Below, one piece after another: positions 32,400-43,740 of a DNA stretch of 64,000 nucleotides (positions within the stretch are counted from its first letter, which is position 1; every line of letters starts with the position of its first letter). The notes below the pieces were generated by a model, which did not search any database, was not told where the DNA came from, and was given only the letters and a program-made list of their open reading frames with translations. The position numbers were made by a program, and so were the translations under genes. Source of the stretch: Clavaria fumosa (lineage: Eukaryota; Basidiomycota; Agaricomycetes; Agaricales; Clavariaceae); NCBI GenBank assembly GCA_951802425.1, contig OX637802.1:620001-684000 (forward strand), written 5' to 3'.

Positions 32400-33128
32400 A
32401 TGAACGATTTCGACACTACCATTTTCCAGAACGCGGCCCAGGTGATGATGGAGGCACAAACTGTGGCACCCGGAGACTCGCTGCCGGAACGGGGGCAGGA
32501 TGCAGAGTACGCGCAATGGGTGGAAATGTATGGGGGTGATGCGGTGCATAACCGAATTTCTCATTTATTGTGTTTTACTGACACGGTTTTTCAGGATGAT
32601 TTTCTTGCCGGTTATGTGGCCGCAATCGAGGAGGACGTGGACATCGACGAGGGGTTAGTCCCCGTTGCACGTAGGTTAAAGAAATGGTGCAAGTTACATG
32701 GTGAGGAGTGGGCCGCCAGGCAGGCCAAATGTCGTGAGGAGGTCGAGGCTGCAAGACGCGCGGAGGAGGAGAGGATTGCCGCAGAGAGGGCGACGGCAGA
32801 AGTGGAGGCAGCAGAGAGGCAGACCGAGGAGGCGAGGGCGGCGGAGAAGAGGGCGTGACTTGCCCGGGTGCGCTGAATTGTAGATAGCGAGGATGAGGGT
32901 GGTGAGGATGACGAAGTGACAGTGGCAGCAGCAGCAGCAACGGCAACAACAACAACAACAAGAGCAGAGCCGGTGCCGACAGGGGAGGATGCTTCGACCG
33001 TGCTGGACATCATCAAGATCGAGGCAGATGGGATGGTCAAGAATGCAGAACCGGCCGTGGATGCGGTGGAGGTGACGGGGAGCGGTTGTCAGACCATGTG
33101 GGGGACCGATGGGGTGAGTGCGGTGTAA
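32400..33128 (+). pseudogene. N-terminal part of a Glu/Ala-rich repeated fungal gene
   Basis: From MNDFDTTIFQNAAQ the frame runs through a globular start (QWVEMYGGDAVHNRISHLL, RRLKKWCKLHGEEWAARQ) into a long charged helix rich in EAARRAEEERIAAE. Two TGA codons (32856 and 32874) sit where CGA is likely; the same frame then continues through an acidic stretch, an Ala/Thr tract from CAG/ACA repeats, and on to about 33113, where GTGAGT could be a splice donor. No catalytic domain is recognised. The layout resembles repeated basidiomycete genes that end in a Cys-rich domain like that at 44.9 kb; kinship of the two pieces is inferred. Confidence 0.5.
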
Positions 33129-33205
33129 GGATAATATGCGGTTTAGACAAGGAAACATCACAGATACCGACTATCAGGACATTCTGGGATCCAAGGCAAT
33201 TGCCA

Positions 33206-33562
33206 GATGGCACGCCACCCGGTCTGCCAATTTCTCGACGCCAGCAGGAACTCTCCAGTTCCTCAACAGCCAGTCCTCAACTGGCATAGGCAGCTTTCCT
33301 GCTGCCGCATTCTTCTGGGCCTCCTTAATGGCCCATCGCAGCTTCATTATGGCAGTCATATCATAACTGCCATCAGGCGCTCCATGGTGCGCCTGCTGGT
33401 TGAGGGCTATCACCTCCTCCACCATCTTCAACTTGACAGCCCATGCACTGGGCTTGATGGACATCCCCGATGGCCAGGGATAGCCATCCGGAGCCCTGTC
33501 CGGGCAGGGGGCATTAAAGGGATAACCCCTTGTCGGAGGCGCAAGCACCGTCTCCGCAAACA
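33206..33562 (-). repeat. Detached fragment of the element H accessory ORF
   Basis: This piece is about 93 percent identical by eye to 35271-35606 inside element H. It encodes FAETVLAPPTRGYPF to DRVACHL in one open minus-strand frame. It lies outside the LTRs of H, in unrelated flanks, so it derives from another copy. It keeps 14 bp (AGCCAGTCCTCAAC) that the H copy lacks, and so shows the undamaged frame. Confidence 0.8.
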
Positions 33563-33706
33563 TCCAATACAATCCGATAACAATCCGACACCGTCCGATA
33601 ACGTCCAATAAATATCCGATATCAGACTCTCCGGTCTCCAATCCCCCATGACGATCACAGCCCGCAGGTCACACACACCGCCCATGCCTTTCTATTTCAT
33701 CACTCC
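33563..33706 (+). repeat. Repeat K2, first part
   Basis: Sequence rich in TCCGATAAC/CCGACACCG motifs aligns with the reverse of 32090-32230. It is cut by element H (TSD AGCAT, 33707-33711) and resumes at 43971. Confidence 0.55.
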
Positions 33707-33711
33707 AGCAT

Positions 33712-33936
33712 TGTAATACTTTCTATCCCTCAAAAGAACCGGACTCAACTGTATATTGAGTATGGTAGTTCTATGTAGAGGGATCTACCCTCTCTGTACA
33801 GTTGCGATGCGATATATATAGGCGAGCGGCCCTCTAGGGGCCGCTGATGTAAGCATAGCCTAAGCGGCTATGCTAGTAGACTATTAAGGTATGTATCTTA
33901 TGTAATAAAAGAATAGAAAAGGCCTAGAGCCTTACA
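33712..33936 (-). repeat. 3' LTR of element H
   Basis: The 225-bp LTR includes GCGATATATATAGG (TATA-like on both strands) and a GC-rich inverted repeat CGGCCCCTAGAGGGCCG. It adjoins the purine tract (CCTCCCCCTCCGGAG in plus reading). Confidence 0.92.
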
Positions 33937-34233
33937 CCCTCCCCCTCCGGAGAGGCCCCAACCAGAGGCAACGCGCGGGCGGCGTGGGACGACGAGCAGA
34001 AGTAGAATAGCGTTACAAGGGGCGCATCCCCTTGGGCAGGGTTACTGCCATGTCACCGGGCGCGATCCCCTCCTGGGGCCTTCGCCTGGTGCTGACGGGT
34101 CCTACCCGGTGGTCTGCGCGACCTGCCCCCAGTTGGACAGCGTGTCACAAGCGGCACGCCCCGGTGGGGGGTGCCCCAAGTGCCGCTGTCTCGTCCTGCG
34201 GGGTAGGCATATGTTTTTAAAGAGCTCGGACGC

Positions 34234-37200
34234 TTAGTCCGAGCCCTGCTCATAGTCGCACGGCGGCTCACCCTCGTCGTCGCTCCAGTCGGGTGACGAC
34301 ACAACAGGCCTCTTCGCGGCCTTAGCGGCTGATGACTTAGCCGCTTTCTTTTGTTTTTGAGAGGGCCCCGCACCCTCTGTCTGGGATATTGTTAAACCCC
34401 CAATAGGTAGCCCTAGGGGGTTCCTAATGGTGGACGTGCTTCCACCATCTTCCAGGGGCGCATCGCCCCTCCGTTCGTCTCCCGCCTTCTCGCTTAACCA
34501 AAGATGGCATGGACACACCCCGCGCCCTATGCACTCTAGCAGTGCATATGTCCGGGGCGGTATGGGAGGCTTCTCCCGTTCACCCAGCGCTAGCTGGATA
34601 TCATCGTCCAAGGGGGCATTCCCCTTTCGCACGTACTCGCATGCCCACGTGAGTACAAATTCGTCCCAGAGCTCCGTTTCCCCAATGGAGACTCTGGCGT
34701 CTACAAACGCCTCAATCGTCTGCACGACGGTTGGCATTATCTTTGTGTTCCAGTGCCTGGAATGTCGTGCAGGGAGGACTCTCCCTTTAATGGCCTGCGC
34801 GTACGCCCCCTTTGACACAAAGAGGGCTACAGCCATAGCTAGGAACGGGCGCCGCATTCGGGCCCGGGACGGTGCACATGCCATTATGGTACGCCAGATG
34901 GCCACCTTGCGTGCAAAGGACAGGGGTGAGTCCCCATCCTTATCAATACCAAGGACGGCCGCTCTGCCCATCCTTATGTCGGCGGCCCAGCAGCGCAGGT
35001 CTGACACTGCGCCTCTGTCGCCTTTCGGGTTCATAGGGGGAATTTCTCCCTTCTCCCCTACAAAGGAGAGCCACAGCTCTTGGGGGAGCAACGGCTCCCC
35101 GGTCTCTACAAACTCCCTAATGGGAGGCGCAACCACTCTTGCCGCTGTCAGCGGCAATGTCTGGTACGACGGATAGGAGGGTGCTCCCCCTCCTGCGACT
35201 TCCAAGGGTCCTGCCCTCAGGGATGGGTCGCCCATCCCTCCGCTCTCTCGCAACATCTGCCCCTGCAGATGGCACGCCACCCGGTCTGCCGATTTTTCGA
35301 CGCCGGCAGGAACTCTCCAGTTCCTCAACTGGCATAGGCAGCTTTCCTGCTGCCACGTTCTTCTGGGCCTCCTTAATGGCCCATCGCATCTTCATTATGG
35401 CAGTCATATCATAACTGCCGTCAGGCGCTCCATGGTGCGCCTGCTGGTTGAGGGCTATCACCTCCTCCACCATCTTCAACTCGACAGCCCATGCACTGGG
35501 CTTGACGGACATCCCCGATGGCCAGGGATAGCCATCCGGAGCCCTGTCCGGGCAGGGGGCATTAAAGGGATAACCCCTTGTCGGAGGCGCAAGCACCATC
35601 TCCGCAAACGTTCGTTTATGCCTTGTCAGGACCCATCCATTTTTCCTCAACCTAACAACTCTATCACCACTCATGGACCTCCCGACGTTCCCCTACCACC
35701 TGGCGAACCCCCCTACACTCTTCCGAAACCCGCTATCAACTTCCGAACACCTCTCAGGCCTCCATCATCTCCTCACGACACTCGCGATCATACCACCATA
35801 CTCGCGTCACCTCCCGCCACCTCACCTTACGCGTATTCACCGCCGAACCCACTATTTGATGCTCAACACGCTCTTACATGGCTCCTGCAGTGACACGTGA
35901 CTTGCCGCATGGCACACCGGCGTTACTCGCGTTACTCGCGTTACCAGCGTTACTCACGTGACATACCGCCCAAAGACCGCCCAAGGTCACCTGCCTCACC
36001 AGCGCCGTCCACGTGACCACTCGCCTGACCGCGCGACCTTAATGATGAAACGCGCCACCAGCAGTCAAGCTGTGTATCCTTTCAAATTATGTTCTCCCTT
36101 CTTCTTCTCAGTCGTCTATAACTGCATTAGCCCTGGACCAAGCCCCTCTGCCCAGTTGTAGTTACACATACACTTATTTAGTTAGGTCGCGACCCATGAC
36201 CGGTCACGTCCGCGACCTTACCTATGCTTAGTTTACCCCTCGCGATCTTAGTAGAACATGCGCACAGTCACTCTACAACTAGTTATACCCCGTACTACTA
36301 TAGTCTTGTCGCCTGGCGCTCTCTGTACTTTCCCTTTCTCATCATACTCCCTGCACGTACGTATATATAAGGTCTCGCATGTACTTATGGTACTCTAGAC
36401 TTGATATTGACGCACATTGGTTTAAGCTTGAGGCTAGTACGCCCTTTGAGCTTGGAACCATCGTGATTGATAGGTCTTGTCTCTCTTGGTGACCACAAGA
36501 TCACCAAGACACGCTCTACTCTGTTCTAACTCGTCCTCTGCACTCATACAACTCGCGCGATCCAAGTATTCTCTATTATTCGTCTTGGTACTGATCTTAG
36601 AACTCTACAGGTTCACCCGTTGGTTGGCAAAGTCATCACCTTCACCAACACATTCCTCAACACCGTCGCGACCACCACGACCCTTCCAACATTGTCTATT
36701 TCTTTCACCTCATCTTCTTCCTTCTCTACGCTTCGTCGGTCGACCTCGCGACCTTCTCAGCATTGTCACTTTCTCCCACCTCGTCTATTTCTTTCTTCAC
36801 GCTTTGTTGGTCGACTTCGCGACCCTCTCAGCGTCACCCATTCCCCCCCTCCTTGTCAATTTCCTCCTTTACACTTCGTCTACCGACTTTGCGACCTTCC
36901 GGGACCGAGCATTCTTGACTGTGCTCTACAGTTGATTGGTCTTAGCGAGTTTCCAGCATAGGTCACCAACAAGTCGATCTCCGGCACTACTATCAAGACG
37001 GGACAGGCCCTAACATGCCTCAGTGAGGCATCGGGGTTCTGCTGGCTAATACCAGCAGGTGGAAGAGGGGGATACCCCTCTTCAATGTTCATGGGGATGT
37101 CCACGTCCCCCATAGGCGGCGCTATGTCCGCGTATGAGACAGCAGTGCGGGCCCTTTTTGGGTCCTGCTCCAAGGGATCCCTGTCAGGTCCCTTCCCTTT

Positions 37201-37734
37201 CGCCACTGTTCGCACCGCGGCGAGCTCCTCGTTGGCACTTGCCAACTTTTCTGTCAAGGAGAGAACCTTCTCCTTCGCCTTTCTAAGGTCGGCCTCGACC
37301 TTATCCAGGCTATCGTAAGCTTTTTCAAGCTTTTGATGGTGCCCGGCGCAAAGGGCATTGCCCTTCTCATACTCTTCATGCAAGTCGTCCAACTTGCGCT
37401 GTATCATTCTGAGCTCCGGCTCGAGCTCACGCCTAGCGCTTTCCTGCGCTTCCTTAAGCGTTTGTTGAAACGCTTCGTCCGAGTGCAGCAGCGACTCGAA
37501 GATGTGACGACGGAATCCGATGCACTGGGTGCACCGGGATCCGTGGGTGATCGCATGGATCATGCGATCCTGTACCCAGGGGAGAGTTTCCTCCCCTTGC
37601 GACAACCCAGCCGTTCTGACGATGCTCGTCGGCAGCGAGTTCCCTGGCGCGAGGCCAGGAACGGCGGTGGTAGCGGTAGAGGTGGCGGCGCGAGTAGCGC
37701 GAGGAGATGGGGTTTCCCCCATCGGATCATCCAT
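34234..37734 (-). pseudogene. Accessory ORF of element H (about 705 codons), split by a solo LTR
   Basis: The ORF starts 134 nt after the pol stop (MDDPMGETPSPRATR). An N-terminal third has a C-x2-C (SRCTQC) and a long coiled coil (about residues 85-180), then KRARTAVSYADIAPP. At residue 239 solo LTR J1 interrupts it; joining 37016 to 35618 keeps the frame. Next comes a conserved region (PPTRGYPFNAPCPDR, IALNQQAHHGAPDG, WRVPAGVEK), a helical domain (RMRRPFLAMAVALFVSKGAY, HLWLSEKAGD) and a Lys-rich then acidic tail (KQKKAAKSSAAKAAKR, PDWSDDEGE). A 14-bp deletion near 35329 shifts the frame. No enzyme motif is recognised. Sense orientation and position before the purine tract show it belongs to the element. 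Nuclear or particle roles are guesses. Confidence 0.75.
35624..37015 (+). mobile_element. Solo LTR J1 (1392 bp) inside element H
   Basis: It begins TGTCAGGACCC and ends GGCCCTAACA, with the TSD TGCCT (35619-35623 and 37016-37020). It has CACGTGAC boxes (35892, 35953, 36009), a 9-bp GCGTTACTC tandem tract near 35925, a TATA segment (ATATATAAGG near 36362), and three imperfect repeats of about 70 bp containing GGTCGACCTCGCGACC at 36700-36910. It remains after recombination between two LTRs. It is CpG-rich and therefore young compared with J2. Frames reading through the tandem repeats are not convincing genes. Confidence 0.9.
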
Positions 37735-37867
37735 TGTAACAAATGGCTGATGAAGAAAAAAGAGAAAAAGAGGGCGGGACCTCTTAAGGTTTTGTACCTT
37801 ACGGTGGAGCCACCATGTGACTTAATCACTGTGGCTAACGACCCAGCGGTCTGGCTCGATCGCGTTA

Positions 37868-40800
37868 CTACTCCGCGCGGGCGCTCCGTCCGCGCTCTGC
37901 TCGAGGGCGCCTAGGTAGCGCCCTCCACGAGTCTACACCTTGCAGTTCAAGGTAATGGTCTAGAGCAGCCAGCTCTTTGACCCCCATGTATGGCTCCCAG
38001 GTCGTATCCCCGAGGTTCCATCGAACCTCGCATTCCAGGTGGCGGCCTTCCCACCTATGGCCAATAATGGTGTCTACTAGCCATTCCTCCTTTGGATCCA
38101 CACCAAAGTCATAAAAGACTTTCACCTCATGACGCAGAAACAACGCGTCGTCGTTTGGTTCATGTCGCCGCAACTGGCTGACATGGAACATCGGATGGAT
38201 TCTCCTCGACTTTAGCAAGTCAGGGAGCTCCAGCTCGTACGTAGACGATTCCGGTCTACACGACCGTATTGGGTATGGCCCAATAAACTTCGGCATGAGC
38301 TTTCTAGCTTGTCTTTTAGGGAGATTCAAGTTCTCCATTGAGAGGTAAACTAATTCTCCCTCTCTAAATGGGTGCTCTGCCCGTCTACGCTGGTTAGTGT
38401 AAAATGTCTGGTGGACGCGACTTTCTATAATCGCGTCGTGCGCCATTGCAAGGTTGAGTGCGGCTTTCTCCGCGAACATCCGTACCCCTCTGGGCACCGC
38501 CCGGAGGTCATCTGGCAACTCTGCCATCATCTGGGGCATGTACCCATAAGTGAGCTCAAATGGGGCAAACCCCGTCGACGCACTTATTGACGCGTTAATG
38601 GCGAATTCGACCATTGGAATTCACTCCGCCCAGTCTGTCTGGTCTGGTTGGACCACAGATCGGAGGATCTGAGACACAGATCGGATCGACCGTTCCGTCG
38701 CTCCATCCATCTGCGGATGGAAAGCTGTGGACATCCGCAGCTTGACACCAAGTAGTCGGTGTGTTTCCTGCCAAAAGGCAGACGTAAATCTCGGATCACG
38801 ATCGGACACAATCGATCCTGGCAACCCATGCAATCTCACTACATGGGTTAGAAAGAGCCAGGCTAGCTCTGCTGCCGTTACCGAAACGGTAACTGGTACC
38901 AGGTGTACCAGTGAAGTGAGGCGGCAGATCACCACCCAGAGGTAGTCCGCCTCTTTCGACATAGGGAATGGACCTACGAAGTCCATTCCTATTGATTCCC
39001 AGGGCCGCCTGGGGATCGGAAGGGTGTGTAGAAGCCCTTGCGGCTTCTGAGGGGAAGTCTTGCTCGTCTGGCACATGCCGCACGACGAGCAAAACTTATC
39101 GATGTCTTTAGACACCGATGGCCACCAGTAGTAACGGCGGATGTAGTCCATCGTTATCCGCGACCCCATGTGTCCTAGGACCGCATGGGCTTCCTGGATT
39201 ATTCTTCCAGGGATGCTTTTTCCTTCATGAAGGGTATGAGGCACGCAGAGCACCTCATCTCCCTTTTTATTCTCAGCGAAGATCAGGTCATCCCTGATCT
39301 TAAAACCGGTGTAATTTCCCGGTTTCTCCCAAATTATTTTGAACAGGCGATCCTGTTCATAGCCGTCACGGATGCTTTGCAGCATCCTGCTATCCCCCCC
39401 TTCCACGCAGGGCCTTAAGGGCACGAGCGTCTCGTCCCTCACATCCCCGTCCGCTTGGGGCACAGGCGGCGGTTGCTCCTGCTCGGTCTCCTGGTCCATG
39501 GCAGGTGCGCGTACTCGTAGTGCGCGCACCTCCTCCAGGCGTCCGCGGGGCAACTCGTCCCCTTCAGGGTCAAGGCGAACATCTGCCTTTATGTACTCGT
39601 GATCCGGATGAATCTCATCCGTCGCGTCACTCATATGGTAACGTGAAAGGCCATCCACAACTTTGTTGCTATCGCCTTTAATGTAAGTGATGGAGTAGTT
39701 AAACCTCTCCATATATTCCATCCACCTGGCCTGCCGGCCAGACAAGCGCGTTTGGTTCTTAAAGAACCCCAGCGCTTCGTGGTCTGTGACCATGTTGATT
39801 CGTCTACCGAGGAGTTTATCCTCCCATTTCTGTAGCGATTCGACAATCGCTAAGGCCTCCCGGTCCCAGGTTTTGTAACTAAACTGGGCCAGGCTGAACC
39901 TTTTAGACATAAACCCCGCCGGACGGCAGGTTTCCCATGTCTTTCCCTGGCCATACATGGCCCCTACGCCCGACACTGACGCGTCGCACATGAGCCAGAT
40001 TGGGTCCTGTACTGCCACGTCTACCAGGCGTAATATTGGTGTTTTACATGCCAATGCCTTAATCATCTCCATGCACTTGTCATGGAGTGGTCTCCAGTGA
40101 AACATTTGCATTTCACTACACAGACTAGCCAAAGGGCCAGTGTAAGCGGACAGATCGGGCATGAACTGTCCAATGTACTGTACTAATCCGAGGAACCTCT
40201 GCACCTCGTTAACGCTTGTCGGCGTTTTCCAGTTACGGATTTTATCCATTTTATCCACCGTGACGTGGATTCCTCGGGCATCTATTATATGCCCTAAGCA
40301 ATCTACGCTCTTCGTGTATAACGAGCACTTCTTCTTGCTCAAGAAAAGGCTCGCGCCTTTGAGGGTCTCAAAGACCGTCTTTAAGTGACACTCATGGTCC
40401 TCCAAGGTCTTGGAGAAGACGAATACATCGTCTAAGTACACATGCACGTACTTTCCCAATTGATGACGAAATATGTGCGTCATCAGGCGCTGGAAGGTAG
40501 CAGGGGCATTACAATCCCCTATCTGCATCACCTGTGAGAACATGGTGCCCAAGACGGTCGCAAACGCCATCTTCCACACGTCCTCAGGCTCTACGCGTAC
40601 TTGCTCGTATGCGTCCGATAGGTCAATCTTTGACCTATACGCGGCTCTAGCCACGTCCTGCCTGATCTGATCCTGATCAGGCAACGGGGTAATATCCCGT
40701 ACTGTGTTCGCATTCCGTTTCCGACAGTCTACAACTGTCCGTAGCAGCGGGTTCCGGCTGCTTTTTGGTATGCATAACATAGGAGCTGCTTGCGATGCCG

Positions 40801-42086
40801 CTCCTGCTTCCCACCAACCATTAGTAATATAACAGTTCACTTTCTCAAGGAATTGTTCCTTAAATGCCTCAGCACACCGAGGCAGGTAATAATTATAGAC
40901 TTGCTTTTCGTCTATTAAGGGTATGCGGTGGTTCACCGCCCGAAATGGCGGCGGTCTGGGGGGAACTCCCCCAAAGAGCTCAGCGTACTGGTTAAACCAG
41001 TACTCATGCCTGCCTTCGAGGTAGGTGTCATCTATCTTTACAGAGGCGTTAGCCTCTCCCCCCTTCCAGGGCTCACCCGCATCCCGGGGACCCAAGTGTA
41101 GTCAGCTCTTTCGAGCTCCCTTCCTCGGCGCGTTCTTAGCCGATATACGGACGCGTAATGCTTCCGTCTCCTCACTGGGCGACATCGCCTGAAGGGTTTT
41201 CCCCTTCCCTTCGCCAATCCGGATTGCACGTTGGTGCACATCCAGTATCACACGGCGGTCATACATGAACGCCGTTCTGACTATGATATCATAGCGGTCG
41301 ATGTTCGCTATATCAAAATACTGGTCTTCCACCAGTATTCCTCCCAAATCTACCGCTACGCGGCATCTGCGTGTGATCGTCGATCAGCTGCCGATACAGC
41401 TGAGTTGGATAGGAACTGGATTATCCAGTTGGAAGGTTGGTACCTTCGTCACCCGGGCAAAATCCGGGCTCATCAGGTCCGGATACACTTTTACACTGTT
41501 CACGGTGACGTAGGCCGCGAGGCATTGCCTAGCCTCCTTTGTCACTACCGGGCGCGATCCTGTCCGCTCCTTCCGGACGTGCACCCGAAACGGCCTGTCG
41601 TCGACATGGCCGACGCGTACTTCTGTTGTATAGAGGACCTCGTCCTCTTCCAATTCCCGGATTCCAGTGACCTGGTCGCTTTCTGCCTCCTCCTCGAGCT
41701 CTTCAAGGACGAAGAGCTCGTCCGAATCGTACTGGTCCCCGCGACCAGCGTAGTCGTCTTCCGCGACTTCCCCCGGTAGGGCTTCACCCTCTGGCTCCTC
41801 GCTTTCAACCGCAGGTGTCTCCGGCGGTTCCTCGGGCTCTGACTCGCCCGGCTCCTCCTGTAAGGCATAGTTCCTTACATTTCCCCTAAAAGCCTCTGGC
41901 TTTTGCTGTGACTGAGGGCACACATTCACATAGTGCCCTGCTTTCCCGCACATATAGCATGTTAGAGGAGCTTTCCACTCCTCTCCGCCTCGTACCCCAA
42001 TCTTTGGCACTGCCTTAGGCGGTTCTAGCCGGGGTTTGCTTCCTCCGGTTTGGACGCGGTCGATCCGCAGGGGAACAGGTTCCCCT
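37868..42086 (-). pseudogene. Pol polyprotein of element H
   Basis: One minus-strand frame carries a CCHC knuckle (CYMCGKAGHYVNVC), a protease-like region, RT (YLDD in VYLDDVFVFS), RNase H (MCDASVSGVG), integrase (HHCC HAVLGHMGS to CGMCQTSK; GMDFVGP, VSDRDPRF, MDGATERS) and a C-terminal chromodomain (LECEVRWNLGDTTWEP). TGA stops at 41386, 41104 and 38623 (first base, minus) break it. The protease segment reads VKVYPDLMSPDFARV with no D-S/T-G triad, where related elements have the active-site Asp just before LMSPDFARV, so the catalytic loop seems deleted in frame. The frame is offset from gag, so expression would need a frameshift. Confidence 0.88.
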
Positions 42087-42089
42087 GGC

Positions 42090-43523
42090 CTACGGCCGCA
42101 GTCTCACAAACCTCTGCCCCACAGGCACTCTGCCTGTAGGCGGGTTTCCTTTGGGACCTGCCTGGTTCCCTACCGAAGGCACTGCCCTCTGCTGCTGGAG
42201 GTAGTGGAGGGTCGCTTCCACTTGGCGACTAGCGTCGATAATATCCTCAACCGAGGATAACTCGACGCTAATCGCGCGAGTTTTGAAGATGGCCTCCACC
42301 ATCTCGTTAGGCAGTCCGTTAAGGAACTGCCTTTTCATCGTACCGGCGTCAGGTGGGGTGAGCATTCTCTCCGCCGCCTGGGCCAATTCGTTCCAAAATC
42401 CCAAGGCGCCTTTTGCCTTTGTACACTTCACCTGATAGAAGGCATCCATTGCCTTCTGGGCCGTTACCTCGGTCAGGAACCGCTTAAACATAGCGGTTAT
42501 CAATTCCTCGAAGGTCCACCTTCGGGGAGCATGGGATAGACCCGTTACTTCTTGGGTATACCAAGTAGCGGCTATTCTGCTTAAGCGTGACCCCGCTAGC
42601 ATAACGCGTTGGTGCTCCAACTGCGGGCCCACTACTCTATAGAAGTAGAAGTAATTAAGGAGGCCATCGAGCCACCTTTCCCAGACGACGAGGTCGTCTC
42701 GTCCGTCATAAAGCTCAGGGGGGTCAATCTTAATCCCCCTAATCTCAGCTATTGCCTCAGGCAATAGCGAGGTTTTATCTCGTATCATCATGAGGTAGCG
42801 ATGTAATACATCGCTCTGGTAGTTTGTAGAACTTGGGGATTCCTCCCGAGTAATCTCCCGCTCCTTCTGGGGCGGTTCCATCCATCCGAACGGGCCCATC
42901 TGGCCCGTTGGCTCTCGCTGACCCAGCTGTGGGTAGCGCGACATAAGCCGCGGCTCCGGCCCCGCTGTTTCTCGAGGGCTGCCGCCCCCCATTCCTGGTT
43001 CGCCAGGGGTCCGAGAACCGTCCACGCGGTTCTCCCTTCGCCACCCCTCCTTGCGGTCGGATGGCGCCTGACTCGGCGGGGCAGGCCCCACTTCGGGTTC
43101 CAACGAATCACGGCATTGCCGCCGTAAGGGAGCCGCTAGCGCGGTTCCCTGCTCATCTAGCGAGTCCAACACCCGCCTAACGTGGGTAGCCTCCTTGCTT
43201 AGCCGTTGCCGAATAGTGGCTTGGCGATTTTTCATCACCCTTACAAGAGCCTCAAACTCTTCGTCCTGGCGGGAAAGTTCCGCCTGAATGTCCGAGAGTC
43301 TCCCGGCGACAGCGTTAGCTCGCGCTATCGCTGTGGGCTCATCTCCACTATTGGAGGGAGCCCACAAGCTTGACCGCTCTCGCGGCCACCTCTCGCGGGT
43401 TTCTAAGGGCTCTCTGCCCTTTCCTTTTGAAGGTCCGGCCTTCTCGAATGATGGTGCCTCGCCAGTGACTTGGCGCGTCGTGGCGCCCTCCTCGTGTCGA
43501 CGGCGTTTCGGGCCTAACGCCAT
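42090..43523 (-). CDS. Gag of element H
   Basis: The 477-codon frame has a charged N-terminus (MALGPKRRRHEEGATTRQ), a coiled segment (DIQAELSRQDEEFEALVRVM) and the retrotransposon gag fold (LYDGRDDLVVWERWLDGLL, RWTFEELITAMFKRFL, FLNGLPNEMVEAIF) typical of Ty3-type capsids. The frame is intact and ends 80 bp before the pol knuckle frame, which is offset by one base. A second overlapping open frame extends upstream to 43734, so the real start is uncertain. It would assemble particles and package element RNA. Confidence 0.85.
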   Translation of the reverse strand: MALGPKRRRHEEGATTRQVTGEAPSFEKAGPSKGKGREPLETRERWPRERSSLWAPSNSGDEPTAIARANAVAGRLSDIQAELSRQDEEFEALVRVMKNRQATIRQRLSKEATHVRRVLDSLDEQGTALAAPLRRQCRDSLEPEVGPAPPSQAPSDRKEGWRRENRVDGSRTPGEPGMGGGSPRETAGPEPRLMSRYPQLGQREPTGQMGPFGWMEPPQKEREITREESPSSTNYQSDVLHRYLMMIRDKTSLLPEAIAEIRGIKIDPPELYDGRDDLVVWERWLDGLLNYFYFYRVVGPQLEHQRVMLAGSRLSRIAATWYTQEVTGLSHAPRRWTFEELITAMFKRFLTEVTAQKAMDAFYQVKCTKAKGALGFWNELAQAAERMLTPPDAGTMKRQFLNGLPNEMVEAIFKTRAISVELSSVEDIIDASRQVEATLHYLQQQRAVPSVGNQAGPKGNPPTGRVPVGQRFVRLRP

Positions 43524-43723
43524 CGTCAGGGGCCGGTGACGCCATGTCAGCCCTTAGTGGGGGTTCACTGCTGGGCTCGACAGAGGGTCCTATTCCCTCT
43601 GGCTGCGCGATGCCTGTGTCGCACAGAGGTCCTACCAAGGGAGGAGTTTCTCCTCCCTTCCTGTTGTGCTTCTTCTGCGTGGCTATACGGGTGTAACCCA
43701 TTTCTAGCCACACTCGTTGTGTA

Positions 43724-43733
43724 GTCCGGTTCA
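43724..43733 (-). promoter_or_regulatory. Possible self-priming site of element H
   Basis: In minus-strand reading GAACCGGACT lies eight bases after the 5' LTR end. It is complementary over 10 nt to AGTCCGGTTC inside that LTR (plus-strand GAACCGGACT near 43763). The offset and shorter match make this weaker than in A or I. No tRNA 3'-end match is seen. Confidence 0.4.
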
Positions 43734-43740
43734 AAAAAGT

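Noticed and set aside
32925..32965. CAG/ACA tract as a regulatory microsatellite
   Set aside because: It lies in frame within the charged pseudogene and simply encodes Ala and Thr runs.
35925..35955. GCGTTACTC repeats as a CRISPR-like array
   Set aside because: They are contiguous 9-bp units without spacers, in a eukaryotic LTR.
36477..36961. ORFs in solo LTR J1 (and 22823-23491 in J2) as genes
   Set aside because: They read through imperfect tandem repeats in an LTR, the frames differ between copies, and there is no known domain.
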